In this document: positions 25,811 to 34,476 of the stretch, one piece after another
How positions within the stretch are numbered: the stretch's first letter is position 1
Layout of the letters: every line of letters starts with the position of its first letter
Assembly: GCA_019425655.1 (NCBI GenBank)
Contig: NQWY01024849.1
Span: 1-64,000 of the forward strand
Direction of reading: 5' to 3'
DNA from: Rhizophagus prolifer
Taxonomy: Eukaryota; Glomeromycota; Glomeromycetes; Glomerales; Glomeraceae
Length of the DNA stretch: 64,000 nt
Translations under genes and position numbers: made by a program
Notes under the pieces: generated by a model
What the model saw: only the letters and a program-made list of their open reading frames with translations
Told to the model about the DNA's origin: nothing
The model's database searches: none

Positions 25811-26122
25811 ATGTTAGATGCAATAAAAAACCTTTTCGGAATGGAGAAAACCGACTATGCGGCGCTTTTAAAAGAAGGTGCTGTAATCCTTGATGTAAGA
25901 AGCAAAAGCGAATATGACGGAGGACATATCAAAAATTCTATCAATATTCCTGTTGACCAGCTTCAGAAGAATCTTTCGAAACTGAAGGATAAAAACAAAC
26001 CTATTATTACCTGTTGTGCGTCGGGAATGAGAAGCGCTTCGGCTAAAAGCATTCTTCAGAATAATGGCTATAAAAATGTACACAATGGCGGTGGATGGTC
26101 AAGTTTAAACAATAAAATCTAA
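25811..26122 (+). CDS. Single-domain rhodanese
   Basis: 103 residues: LDVRSKSEYDGGHIKNSINIP, then the active-site loop CCASGMRSAS with catalytic Cys69 in the usual position (the preceding Cys is extra). No signal peptide is seen, so it is cytoplasmic. It would move sulfane sulfur between persulfide carriers. The OsmC gene follows after 5 nt, and a Crp-like site lies upstream. Confidence 0.93.
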   Translation: MLDAIKNLFGMEKTDYAALLKEGAVILDVRSKSEYDGGHIKNSINIPVDQLQKNLSKLKDKNKPIITCCASGMRSASAKSILQNNGYKNVHNGGGWSSLNNKI

Positions 26123-26127
26123 TACTG

Positions 26128-26562
26128 ATGGAAGCACATTTTTATAACATAAACATTTCCTGGAAACAGGACAGGAAAGGGGAAATGTCTTCACCGGAGC
26201 TTTCTCAATCTGTAGAAATCGCAACACCTCCGCAGTTTTTGAAAGGAGTAGAAAATATCTGGTCACCCGAACATCTTTTCACCGCAGCAGTAAGCAGTTG
26301 TCTGATGACGACTTTTCTGGCAATTGCAGAAAATTCTAAATTGGATTTTGTAAATTTTGAATGCAGTTCTAAGGGAAAATTAGAACAGGTTGAAGGAAAA
26401 TTCCTGATGACAGAAGTTATTCTGGAACCTGTCGTTACTATAAAAAATGAATCGGACAGAGAAAAGGCTGAACGTGTTCTCCAGAAATCCGAAACGAACT
26501 GTTTGATATCTAATTCGGTGAAGTCTAAAATTACAATGATTCCGCAAATAAGTTTGATGTAG
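26128..26562 (+). CDS. OsmC-family peroxiredoxin-like protein
   Basis: 144 residues with the two conserved Cys of the family: Cys58 in AAVSSCLMTTF and Cys125 in SETNCLISNSVK. OsmC/Ohr proteins reduce organic hydroperoxides; co-transcription with rhodanese points to a persulfide or sulfur-stress role here. A strong terminator follows 28 nt after the stop. Confidence 0.9.
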   Translation: MEAHFYNINISWKQDRKGEMSSPELSQSVEIATPPQFLKGVENIWSPEHLFTAAVSSCLMTTFLAIAENSKLDFVNFECSSKGKLEQVEGKFLMTEVILEPVVTIKNESDREKAERVLQKSETNCLISNSVKSKITMIPQISLM

Positions 26563-26589
26563 TGTTTATTTCCATAGTTTATAATGTGA

Positions 26590-26612
26590 CCGCCTTTGCA
26601 GGCGGTTTTTTT
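26590..26612 (+). terminator. Rho-independent terminator after rhodanese-OsmC
   Basis: CCGCCT pairs with AGGCGG around TTGC, followed by seven T. It closes the rhodanese-OsmC unit before the next Crp-like promoter. Confidence 0.9.
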
Positions 26613-26638
26613 ATTGATGCTTCGAAAAAAATCTCTTA

Positions 26639-26683
26639 TGTAACTTTCATCACTGTACACGTGATTCCGCCAATCTAATTTTG
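26639..26683 (+). promoter_or_regulatory. Crp-like site and -7 box before the RND operon (site 2)
   Basis: TGTAA-N6-TCACT (26639-26654), then 21 nt, then TAATTTTG (26676-26683). The TolC-family ATG is at 26701. Spacing is identical to the sites at 25741, 37708 and 41047. Confidence 0.65.
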
Positions 26684-26700
26684 TCTTAAAATTAGAAAGA

Positions 26701-28008
26701 ATGAAAAAAGTGTTCACCTTCATCATTTCAACAAGCTTTTTAGCTTCGGCATTTTCACAGCAAACCGTAATGATTTCCAGAGCCGAAATTGAATCCAAAT
26801 CGCTCGACGAAAACCTTCAGGTCAAAATGGCAAAAAGCGAAGCCAGCCTTGCTCAAACCGAACTTCTAGGAACACGTGCAATGTATCTTCCGAATGTGAC
26901 CGCATCTTACACCTTTACCAATACCAATAATCCTTTGATGGCGTTTGGCTCGAAGCTGAATCAGGAACGTATTACAATGATTGATTTCAATCCGGATAAT
27001 CTGAACAGTCCAAAAAGCATCTCCAATTTTGGGACAAAAGTTGAAGTTCAGCAGCCGATTATCAATATGGATGCGGTGTATCAGAAGAAAGCAGGACAAA
27101 TAAAAGCCGATGTTCTAAACATAAAAACCGAACGCACCAAAGAATATGTGCAGTTTGAGTTGAAGAAAGCCTATATGATGCTTCAGTTGGCGTACAAAAT
27201 GAAAGAAACGCTGGAAAATGCAAAGGAAACAACGCTTGCCAACAAAAAGGTCATCGATAATTATTTCAAAAACGGAATGATTCAGAAATCGGAAGTTTTG
27301 TATATGGATGTTCGTATTAGTGAAATTGATAGCCAGATTCAGCTGGCAGATTCCAATATCAAAAATGCTTCGGATTACCTCTATTTTCTGTTGAATGAAG
27401 ATTCAAAAGACAAAATTTTAAAACCCACCGAATCTTTGGAATATAATGGAAATTTGATTGAAAACGACTTTTCATTAAATACTTCCCGAAAGGATTTGGA
27501 AGCGTACAATAAATCGTTGGAAGCTTATGATTTAATGATAAAATCGTCCAAAGCAAAATTTCTTCCGAAACTGAACGCTTTTGGAAGCTGGGAAATGTAC
27601 GACAACAAAATTGCGCAATTTGATGCCAATGGATATTTGGTCGGACTTCAATTATCGTGGAATGTTTTTGATGGCTTGAAATCAAAATCCGAACAGGAAA
27701 AATACAAATCAGAACTCCATAAAGCCCAGACCGAAATCGAGCAATACACCAAGCAAAGTCAGTTGGAACTCAACAAAGCGGTGAGGTCGGTTCAAGATGC
27801 AGACTCCAAAGTTACGTTCACAAAACAAGCTTGGGAACAGAGCCGGGAAGCCTATAGAATCAGAAAAAACCGGTATGACCAGGGCTTGGAAAAATCAGCG
27901 GATTTGCTTTCTGCCGAAACGTTGATGTCCCAAAAAGAACTGGAATATCAGCAAGCTATTTTCGAGCATAACACAGCAATCGCTTATCTGGAATTTTTGA
28001 AGAAATAA
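26701..28008 (+). CDS. TolC-family outer-membrane factor
   Basis: 435 residues: signal peptide ending SAFSQ, then two repeats of long coiled-coil helices interrupted by barrel strands (TASYTFTNTNNPLMAFGSK and LPKLNAFGSWEMYDN), as in TolC/OprM. It provides the outer-membrane exit duct for the RND pump encoded two genes downstream. First gene of the operon; the Crp-like site directly upstream puts it in the sulfide regulon. Confidence 0.93.
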   Translation: MKKVFTFIISTSFLASAFSQQTVMISRAEIESKSLDENLQVKMAKSEASLAQTELLGTRAMYLPNVTASYTFTNTNNPLMAFGSKLNQERITMIDFNPDNLNSPKSISNFGTKVEVQQPIINMDAVYQKKAGQIKADVLNIKTERTKEYVQFELKKAYMMLQLAYKMKETLENAKETTLANKKVIDNYFKNGMIQKSEVLYMDVRISEIDSQIQLADSNIKNASDYLYFLLNEDSKDKILKPTESLEYNGNLIENDFSLNTSRKDLEAYNKSLEAYDLMIKSSKAKFLPKLNAFGSWEMYDNKIAQFDANGYLVGLQLSWNVFDGLKSKSEQEKYKSELHKAQTEIEQYTKQSQLELNKAVRSVQDADSKVTFTKQAWEQSREAYRIRKNRYDQGLEKSADLLSAETLMSQKELEYQQAIFEHNTAIAYLEFLKK

Positions 28009-28068
28009 ATCATCACAAAAAATGAAGTTCACACAAGCCCTCATAGGTTTAAAAATAAAATAATTACA

Positions 28069-29157
28069 ATGAAAAGATACATTTATTCAACATTAATTTT
28101 AGGAGCAATCACTTTGCAAAGCTGCTCCTCGGACCAGGAAAAATCTGCGGTTAACACCGATGCTCCTGTTTCTGTAACCGTTCATAAGTCCGCAACGGCT
28201 TCGAACGGTGCTTTTCTCACAGCCAGCGGAAAACTAGTTGCAAAAAACTCTGTCAATATTTCCACAAGAATGATGGGCTATATCACTGCAATGAAAGCAG
28301 AAGTCGGACAAAACGTAAGAGCGGGACAGCTTCTGGTAAGCATCAATGCTACTGATATTCAGGCAAAAGGTGGACAAGCCAATGCACAGATTTCGCAGGC
28401 TCAGGCCAATTATAATATTGCCAAAAAAGATTACGAGAGATTTCAGAATTTATATAAATCACAAAGTGCTTCCCAAAAAGAGCTTGACGATATGAGAGCC
28501 CGTTACGAGATGGCACAGGCAGGATTGCAGGCTGCACAACAGATGAAAAACGAAGTCAATGCGCAATACCGTTATACTAATGTAACGGCTCCTATTTCCG
28601 GAACTATTACGGCAAAATTTGCAGAGCAAGGTGATATGGCAAGTCCTGGAATGCCTTTGTTGACGATAGAATCGCAGTCATCTTTGCAGGCGCAGGTTCT
28701 GGTTTCCGAGCAAAACATCACACAAATCAACGAAGGAATGTCCGTTCAGATTACTTTGAAATCCTTGAACAAAACGGTTTCCGGAACAGTTTCCGAAATC
28801 AGCAAATCGGCAGCCAATACTAGTGGACAATATATGGTGAAAATCAACATTCATAATTCTGCGGATTTACTTCCGGGAATGTTTGTGAATGTGCAATTTC
28901 CTACCCAATCTTCAGGAGAAGTCAATCAGGATTTTCAGGAAAGTGTGATGGTTCCGAAATCTGTTTTGGTTGAAAATGGTCAGTTGACAGGAGTTTATGT
29001 TGTGAGTTCACAAAATACAGCCGTTCTCAGATGGATAAAAACAGGAAAAACATTTGGTGACCAGGTTGAGGTTTTATCAGGTTTGAACCCTAAGGAAACG
29101 TATATCCTGACCTCCAACGGAAAATTGTATAACGGAGTAAAAATTCAGGTAAAATAG
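28069..29157 (+). CDS. RND efflux periplasmic adaptor, lipoprotein
   Basis: 362 residues. The lipobox LQSC (about Cys19) gives an inner-membrane lipid anchor. The order is barrel-sandwich half (MMGYITAMKAEVGQNVRAGQLL), helical hairpin rich in Gln/Ala (about 105-165), second half (NVTAPISGTITAKFAEQGD), beta-barrel (SVQITLKSLNKTVSG) and membrane-proximal domain. It connects pump and outer-membrane factor. Confidence 0.93.
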   Translation: MKRYIYSTLILGAITLQSCSSDQEKSAVNTDAPVSVTVHKSATASNGAFLTASGKLVAKNSVNISTRMMGYITAMKAEVGQNVRAGQLLVSINATDIQAKGGQANAQISQAQANYNIAKKDYERFQNLYKSQSASQKELDDMRARYEMAQAGLQAAQQMKNEVNAQYRYTNVTAPISGTITAKFAEQGDMASPGMPLLTIESQSSLQAQVLVSEQNITQINEGMSVQITLKSLNKTVSGTVSEISKSAANTSGQYMVKINIHNSADLLPGMFVNVQFPTQSSGEVNQDFQESVMVPKSVLVENGQLTGVYVVSSQNTAVLRWIKTGKTFGDQVEVLSGLNPKETYILTSNGKLYNGVKIQVK

Positions 29158-29171
29158 TGTAACGATATATC

Positions 29172-29203
29172 AATGTAACAATTTATCAATCATTTGTTAC
29201 ATT
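29172..29203 (+). repeat. Perfect inverted repeat between adaptor and RND genes
   Basis: AATGTAACAA (29172-29181) and TTGTTACATT (29194-29203) are exact complements with a 12-nt loop. There is no T-run after it. It could be a transcript hairpin tuning expression of the two genes, or a binding site for a TGTAAC-reading regulator. Confidence 0.5.
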
Positions 29204-29219
29204 AAAAAAAATATTTTTT

Positions 29220-32200
29220 ATGGAAAAAGGATTCGCAGGACGTATTGCCGAGTTTTTCATCAATTCAAAATTAACCATTTTACTGATGGTCGCATTGATG
29301 ATTATCGGGGTGTACAGTTCCACATTAATACCAAGAGAAGAAGAACCGCAAATCATAATCCCGATGGCGGATGTAATGGTCGGTTACCCCGGAGCAAGCC
29401 CAAAAGAGGTGGAAAGTCGTGTTGTAAAACCGCTGGAAAAGATTATTTCCAATATTAAAGGCGTAGAACACATCCATTCGATGGCAATGAACGGACAGGC
29501 TATGATTATTGTTCAGTTTTATGTAGGCGAAGATACGGAACGCTCTTATGTAAAGCTTTACGATGAGCTGATGAAGAACAAAAACATCTTCCCGAAAGGC
29601 GTGATGGAACCGATGGTGAAAACCCGCTCCATTGACGATGTCCCGATGCTTGGCTTAACTTTATGGAGTGATAATAGTAATTATAACGACTTTCAGCTTC
29701 GCCAGATTGGAGAAGAATTATCTTCGGAAATCAAAAAAATAAAAGATGTTTCCCTCACCAAAGTAATCGGAGGGAGAAACCGCCAGCTTTCCGTGATTTT
29801 GGATAAAGATAAAATGGCTGAACTGAATGTGGACGCTCTATCGGTGATGCAGATGATTCAGGCGAATAACGGAAGTTCACAATCCGGGAAATTTGATTCA
29901 GGGGATTCAGAATATCTTCTGACGACGGGACAATTCCTGAACTCTGCGGAAGATGTGGAAAATCTGGTTATCGGAACTTCTCAGAGTATGCCGGTGTATC
30001 TGAAACAGGTGGCAATTATAAAAGATGGTGCTTCTGACCCTGCCAATTATGTAAGTTTCGGGTACGGAAATGCAGTAGAAAACGGTAAGAAATTTAAGTC
30101 AGAATATCCTGCGGTTACCGTTTCAGTTTCGAAAGTAAAAGGCGCTGATGCAATGAAAATCTCTGAGCAGATTCTTACCAAAGTTGATGAGTTAAAGAAA
30201 AATCTCATTCCGAATGATGTGCATATAGAGGTCACCAGAAATTATGGGGAAACCGCCTCACACAAAGTTTCTGAGTTGTTGATGCACCTTGGTGTCGCGA
30301 TTTTGGCAGTAACTGTTCTGGTAATGCTGGCAATGGGTTGGCGAGGAGGTTTGGTAGTATTCTTTTCGGTTCCGCTGACGTTTGCTTTAACGTTGTTCAG
30401 CTACTATATTTTGGGATATACATTAAATAGAATCACGCTTTTTGCTTTGGTTTTTGTGGTCGGAATTGTGGTGGATGACAGTATTATTATCGCTGAAAAT
30501 ATGCACAGGCATTTTCATATGAAGAAACTGCCGTTCAAGCAGGCCGCGATTTATGCCATTAATGAGGTCGGAAATCCTACCATTTTAGCAACATTTACAG
30601 TAATTGCTGCGATTCTTCCTATGGCTTTCGTAAGCGGAATGATGGGACCATATATGTCGCCAATGCCGATTGGAGCTTCTATTGCAATGCTACTTTCGCT
30701 TTTTGTTGCCTTAACGGTAACACCGTATCTCGGATATCATTTATTAAAAGTGAAAGATAGTCAGGAACATAAAGAAGAACAAGGTCTGCAAACCAACAGA
30801 ATTTATAAAATCTATAAAAAAATTGAGCAACCACTTTTAGATTCGAAATCAAAAAGATGGACAATGATGGCGGTTACAGTAGTTTTATTATTGATTTCCG
30901 TGATGGCATTTTTCACGAAATGGGTGGCGGTAAAAATGCTTCCTTTTGATAATAAAAATGAAATTCAGGTTGTCATTGATATGCCTGAAGGAACAACATT
31001 AGAAAGAACTTCTGCCGTTACTAAAGACATTGCACAATATCTAAAAACAGTACCGGAAGTGGTGAATTATCAAAATTATATTGGTTCTTCAGCGCCGATA
31101 ACTTTCAATGGTTTGGTTCGTCATTATGATATGCGCGGAAGCAGTAATACGGCAGATATTCAGGTGAATCTTTTACATAAAGAAGACCGTGATAAGCAAA
31201 GCCACGATGTTGCTAAAAATATTCGTCCGGAAATTCAGAAAATTGCTGCCAAATACGGAGCTAATGTAAAAGTGGTGGAAGTTCCCCCGGGGCCACCGGT
31301 TCTATCAACTATTGTAGCAGAAATCTACGGACCTGACTACGAAGGCCAGATAAAAGTAGCGAAACAGGTAGAAGACATTCTGAAGAAAACCGATGATGTC
31401 GTGGATATCGACTGGATGGTGGAAGCGCCTCAAAAAGAATTTAAGCTTGTTCCGGATAAAGAAAAGGCGATGCTGAACGGTGTTGCTCCGCAACAGATTG
31501 TCGGGAATATGACGTATCTGATGGGAGAATATCCGATTGGAAACCTTTACGATGAAAAATCCAATGACCCTGTGGACATTGTAATGAAGCTGAAAAATGC
31601 TGATAAATCTACGATTCAGGATATCACAGGTTTGAAAATCAAAGGACAAATGGGAATGGTTCCGGCTAGTGACCTTGTAAAAGTAGAAGAAAAAGAACTG
31701 GATAAAACCATTTACAGAAAAGATCAGAAAAGGGTAGTCTATGTTCTTGCTGATATGGCAGGAAAACTGGAAAGTCCGGCTTATGCGATTCTCGGAATGG
31801 ACGAAAAGCTTAAAAAAATACAGCTTCCGAATGGATATTCAATGAACGAATTGTACATGAACCAGCCGGAGGATGAAAGCAATTACACCGTAAAATGGGA
31901 CGGAGAATGGCAAATCACTCTGGAGGTCTTCCGTGACCTGGGAACTGCTTTCGCTGTAGTAATTATCATTATTTATATGCTGATTGTGGGTTGGTTTCAA
32001 AACTTTAAAACACCAATCGTGATGATGGTTGCCATTCCGCTTTCACTCATTGGAATTGTTTTAGGACACTGGCTTTTAGGAGCGTTCTTTACAGCAACTT
32101 CTTTTATCGGAATGATTGCTTTAGCAGGTGTAATGGTAAGAAACTCAGTTCTTTTGATTGATTTTATAGAAATTCGTCTGAAAGAAGGAATTCCTATGAA

Positions 32201-32447
32201 ACAGGCAATTATCGAAGCTGGAGCGGTAAGAACAACGCCAATTTTATTAACGACAGGAGCAGTTGTAATTGGAGCGGTTATCATTCTTTTTGACCCTATT
32301 TTCCAAGGATTGGCAATTTCATTGGTATTCGGAGCGATTGTTTCTACGTTGCTTACATTGGTGGTTGTTCCGTTGGTGTATTACGCAACCGAAAAGAAAA
32401 AATGGGAGAAAAATACTACCATTAGGAATGAAAATTTTGAAGAATAA
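29220..32447 (+). CDS. RND efflux pump permease (AcrB/MdtB-like)
   Basis: 1075 residues, a full inner-membrane RND transporter with 12 transmembrane segments and two large periplasmic loops. TM4 has VGIVVDDSIIIAEN with the proton-relay pair Asp419-Asp420. The N-terminus (KGFAGRIAEFFINSKLTILLMVALMIIGVY, written here in parts of the family pattern) and LIPREEEPQI are those of the Bacteroidetes multidrug-type group rather than the metal CzcA group. Its operon shares a regulatory site with sulfide-oxidation genes, so its cargo may be a sulfur or thiol compound; that is inference. Confidence 0.94.
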   Translation: MEKGFAGRIAEFFINSKLTILLMVALMIIGVYSSTLIPREEEPQIIIPMADVMVGYPGASPKEVESRVVKPLEKIISNIKGVEHIHSMAMNGQAMIIVQFYVGEDTERSYVKLYDELMKNKNIFPKGVMEPMVKTRSIDDVPMLGLTLWSDNSNYNDFQLRQIGEELSSEIKKIKDVSLTKVIGGRNRQLSVILDKDKMAELNVDALSVMQMIQANNGSSQSGKFDSGDSEYLLTTGQFLNSAEDVENLVIGTSQSMPVYLKQVAIIKDGASDPANYVSFGYGNAVENGKKFKSEYPAVTVSVSKVKGADAMKISEQILTKVDELKKNLIPNDVHIEVTRNYGETASHKVSELLMHLGVAILAVTVLVMLAMGWRGGLVVFFSVPLTFALTLFSYYILGYTLNRITLFALVFVVGIVVDDSIIIAENMHRHFHMKKLPFKQAAIYAINEVGNPTILATFTVIAAILPMAFVSGMMGPYMSPMPIGASIAMLLSLFVALTVTPYLGYHLLKVKDSQEHKEEQGLQTNRIYKIYKKIEQPLLDSKSKRWTMMAVTVVLLLISVMAFFTKWVAVKMLPFDNKNEIQVVIDMPEGTTLERTSAVTKDIAQYLKTVPEVVNYQNYIGSSAPITFNGLVRHYDMRGSSNTADIQVNLLHKEDRDKQSHDVAKNIRPEIQKIAAKYGANVKVVEVPPGPPVLSTIVAEIYGPDYEGQIKVAKQVEDILKKTDDVVDIDWMVEAPQKEFKLVPDKEKAMLNGVAPQQIVGNMTYLMGEYPIGNLYDEKSNDPVDIVMKLKNADKSTIQDITGLKIKGQMGMVPASDLVKVEEKELDKTIYRKDQKRVVYVLADMAGKLESPAYAILGMDEKLKKIQLPNGYSMNELYMNQPEDESNYTVKWDGEWQITLEVFRDLGTAFAVVIIIIYMLIVGWFQNFKTPIVMMVAIPLSLIGIVLGHWLLGAFFTATSFIGMIALAGVMVRNSVLLIDFIEIRLKEGIPMKQAIIEAGAVRTTPILLTTGAVVIGAVIILFDPIFQGLAISLVFGAIVSTLLTLVVVPLVYYATEKKKWEKNTTIRNENFEE

Positions 32448-32454
32448 CATCATT

Positions 32455-32487
32455 AAACCTCACAGGTTTTAAAAGCTTGTGAGGTTT
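32455..32487 (+). repeat. Palindromic element after RND gene
   Basis: AAACCTCACA (32455-32464) and TGTGAGGTTT (32478-32487) are exact complements around a 13-nt loop. Only an A-run follows on the plus strand. It looks like one of the dispersed palindromes of flavobacterial genomes and may act as a weak stabilising hairpin. Confidence 0.5.
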
Positions 32488-32507
32488 CAAAAAAATCAAA
32501 AAAACTT

Positions 32508-32813
32508 ATGAAATTATTATTAATTACAGCCATAGAAGAATTTGAAAACGATGTCATCAATATTCTTAAACATTCGGGAGTGAAGTCTTTTTCGTATCAA
32601 TCTGTAAAAGGATATAGAAATGATGAAAACGAAATGAGCAATTGGTTCCGAAAAGATGAAATTGCTGTCAATTCTCTACTTTTTACGGTTTTTTCCGAAT
32701 GCAATTGCATTCATGAAATTTATAAAAGTATCAACGAGTTTAATCAAAAGCAAAAAACAGTTTCTCAGATTCATATAGCAACGATAAATTTGGAAAATGA
32801 AAATTTTAAGTAA
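32508..32813 (+). CDS. Small PII/CutA-like alpha-beta protein
   Basis: 101 residues, starting MKLLLITAIEEFENDVINILKHSGVKSFSYQSVKGY and ending with TVSQIHIATINLE. The alternating beta-alpha-beta plan and length resemble PII-like/DUF3240 proteins that bind metals or nucleotides and regulate nearby transporters. It sits after an RND pump, a place where such proteins occur. Moderate certainty on the fold, low on the ligand. The next gene overlaps its end by 17 nt. Confidence 0.75.
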   Translation: MKLLLITAIEEFENDVINILKHSGVKSFSYQSVKGYRNDENEMSNWFRKDEIAVNSLLFTVFSECNCIHEIYKSINEFNQKQKTVSQIHIATINLENENFK

Positions 32814-32994
32814 AAAAATAATGGTATCACTTATCGGAGCTTTTCTGGGAGGAGTTGCAGGTTATCTGTATTATTACTTCATCGGTTGCAGTACAGGAAG
32901 TTGTACAATCACTTCTCGGCCTTTCAACAGTATTATTTATGGTGCCATAATGGGCTATCTGTTGGCTTCGGTTTTTGAGTGCAGACAAGAATAG
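32797..32994 (+). CDS. DUF6132-type small membrane protein
   Basis: 65 residues with two hydrophobic helices around GCSTGSCTITSRPFNS, the Cys-Gly motif by which I recognise the family. It overlaps genes on both sides (17 and 16 nt), so translation is coupled. These proteins are often found with rhodanese and sulfide genes, and the Cys pair may handle sulfur or metal; this is inference. Confidence 0.8.
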   Translation: MKILSKKIMVSLIGAFLGGVAGYLYYYFIGCSTGSCTITSRPFNSIIYGAIMGYLLASVFECRQE

Positions 32995-33185
32995 TACACG
33001 CGATAGCAGGAACCATTATTTTAGTAAGTTTATTATTAGGAATTTATGTCAATCAGAATTGGCTTTGGCTTACAGGATTTGTAGGAGTCAATATGTGGAT
33101 TCATGCGCTAACCAACTGGTGTCTGATGTATATGATTCTCAATAGGCTGGGTGTTAAAAAAGACGGCGGAAGTTGTTCCCTGTAA
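32979..33185 (+). CDS. DUF2892 (YgaP-like) membrane protein
   Basis: 68 residues from GTG 32979, overlapping the previous gene by 16 nt. Two membrane helices (VHAIAGTIILVSLLLGIYV and LWLTGFVGVNMWIHALTNWC) and the tail GVKKDGGSCSL match DUF2892, the membrane module of YgaP rhodaneses. It is the last gene of the operon and is followed by a terminator. It probably supports sulfur transfer at the membrane. Confidence 0.82.
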   Translation: MQTRIVHAIAGTIILVSLLLGIYVNQNWLWLTGFVGVNMWIHALTNWCLMYMILNRLGVKKDGGSCSL

Positions 33186-33200
33186 ACTCTTTTAAATTAT

Positions 33201-33240
33201 AAACCCTTTCATTATCTTAGTGGAAGGGTTTATTTTATTG
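33201..33240 (+). terminator. Terminator after the RND/DUF2892 operon
   Basis: AAACCCTTTC (33201-33210) pairs with GGAAGGGTTT (33222-33231), one G-T pair included, followed by ATTTTATTG. Confidence 0.75.
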
Positions 33241-33251
33241 TTTCAATTTCT

Positions 33252-34127
33252 ATGAATATACCATTACTTAAGTCCTGTGATATCCAGAAAAGGGATAATC
33301 AGAAGAATAATTTTGCGGTACACAATCTTAGTGAGCTTGTGAAAGAAGATTTGTATATCCCAAAAACGCCTCACAAACATTCTTTTTTTCAGATTCTTTA
33401 TGTAAGTAGGGGTGCAGGAATTCATTATGTGGATTTCCAGGAATGGGAAATAGAGGATGGGACAATTTTTTTTCTTAGCCCTGGTCAGGTGCATGACCTT
33501 AGATTTACTTCCAAAAATCCGGAAGGGATTATGATTAATTTCAATGAAGATTTTTTTAACGATTTTTTGTCTCAGAAAGATTTTATCAATTCTCTGCCGG
33601 TATTTAGTAAAAGTGGTAAATATGGCTTTCGCAAGGTCGACAGTTGTAAAAGTGAACTGGAATCTACTATTGCAAAGATTTTAAAAGTAATTAAATATGA
33701 TTCCTTATATAAAAAACAATTTATTCAGACGCTTGTTCTTGAAATAGTTCTGATGATTGCCATGAAGACTAAAGATGAAAATCCGGAAAATGAAATCATC
33801 AGCAATAATTATCTTCTCGTAAAATTTGAGAAATTGCTGGAGAAATATTTTATGGAAGCTCATCACCCGAAATTTTATGCCGCGCATCTTTCTGTTACGT
33901 CCAATTATCTTAATACCCTTTGCAAAAAGTTAACGGGGAAAACTGTGGGCGAAGTAATCAGAAGCAGGATTGTTCTTGAGGCAAAACGTCTGTTAGTTAA
34001 TTCGGAATATACCATTTCTCAGATTGCTTATGAATTGTATTTTGAAGACAATTCCTATTTTACCAAATTCTTTAAAACCAATACAGGACTCACCCCGGTG
34101 GAATTCCGTAAATCGATAAATAAGTAA
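33252..34127 (+). CDS. AraC-family transcriptional regulator
   Basis: 291 residues. The N-terminal cupin (about 20-130; HKHSFFQILYVSRGAGIHYVDF, FFLSPGQVHDL) senses a small ligand. The C-terminal double helix-turn-helix (about 195-290) has VTSNYLNTLCKKLTGKTVGEVI and ISQIAYELYFEDNSYFTKFFK with the GLTPVEFRKS ending. It lies between the RND operon and the cytochrome bd genes on the same strand and may control either. The ligand is unknown. Confidence 0.93.
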   Translation: MNIPLLKSCDIQKRDNQKNNFAVHNLSELVKEDLYIPKTPHKHSFFQILYVSRGAGIHYVDFQEWEIEDGTIFFLSPGQVHDLRFTSKNPEGIMINFNEDFFNDFLSQKDFINSLPVFSKSGKYGFRKVDSCKSELESTIAKILKVIKYDSLYKKQFIQTLVLEIVLMIAMKTKDENPENEIISNNYLLVKFEKLLEKYFMEAHHPKFYAAHLSVTSNYLNTLCKKLTGKTVGEVIRSRIVLEAKRLLVNSEYTISQIAYELYFEDNSYFTKFFKTNTGLTPVEFRKSINK

Positions 34128-34179
34128 AAATTACCATTTCTTCCTTTTTTATTGCCATAATCTCATAAGTGTCTGTGAG

Positions 34180-34187
34180 TAAATTTG
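34180..34187 (+). promoter_or_regulatory. -7 box before the cytochrome bd operon
   Basis: TAAATTTG fits TAnnTTTG, 19 nt before the DUF4492 ATG. A TTG at 34152-34154 is 25 nt upstream, slightly beyond the usual 17-23. No Crp-like site is seen here, unlike the neighbouring operons. Confidence 0.4.
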
Positions 34188-34206
34188 TTGTGTAAAAAAC
34201 AATCAC

Positions 34207-34461
34207 ATGATAATGGTGTTACGCAATATGCTCAGTTTTATCCTTTATCCATTTCGGGAGTTCATTAAGCTTTACCAATATGGTTTCAGTATGATGTCAA
34301 AAGAAAGCCGGACACTTTGGGTGATTGCAGTAATAAAGCTCATTATTATGTTCGGAATACTGAAAATATTCTTTTTTAGAGACTTTTTAAAAACAGAATT
34401 TAAGAATGACGAACAAAGAATAGAATATCTCCAGAAGAATTTTACGGAAATCAAAAAATAG
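34207..34461 (+). CDS. DUF4492 small membrane protein, cyd-associated
   Basis: 84 residues: amphipathic start FREFIKLYQYGFSMM, then RTLWVIAVIKLIIMFGILKIFFF as one membrane helix, then a charged tail. This is the DUF4492 pattern found just before cydA in Bacteroidetes. It probably aids assembly or stability of the bd oxidase. An internal Met (34213) is an alternative start. cydA follows after 15 nt. Confidence 0.88.
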   Translation: MIMVLRNMLSFILYPFREFIKLYQYGFSMMSKESRTLWVIAVIKLIIMFGILKIFFFRDFLKTEFKNDEQRIEYLQKNFTEIKK

Positions 34462-34476
34462 AAAAATTACAATATC

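Noticed and set aside
26205-26798. 197-residue minus-strand ORF opposite OsmC
   Set aside because: It runs through the strong terminator and the Crp-like promoter and has no family signature; OsmC on the other strand is certain.
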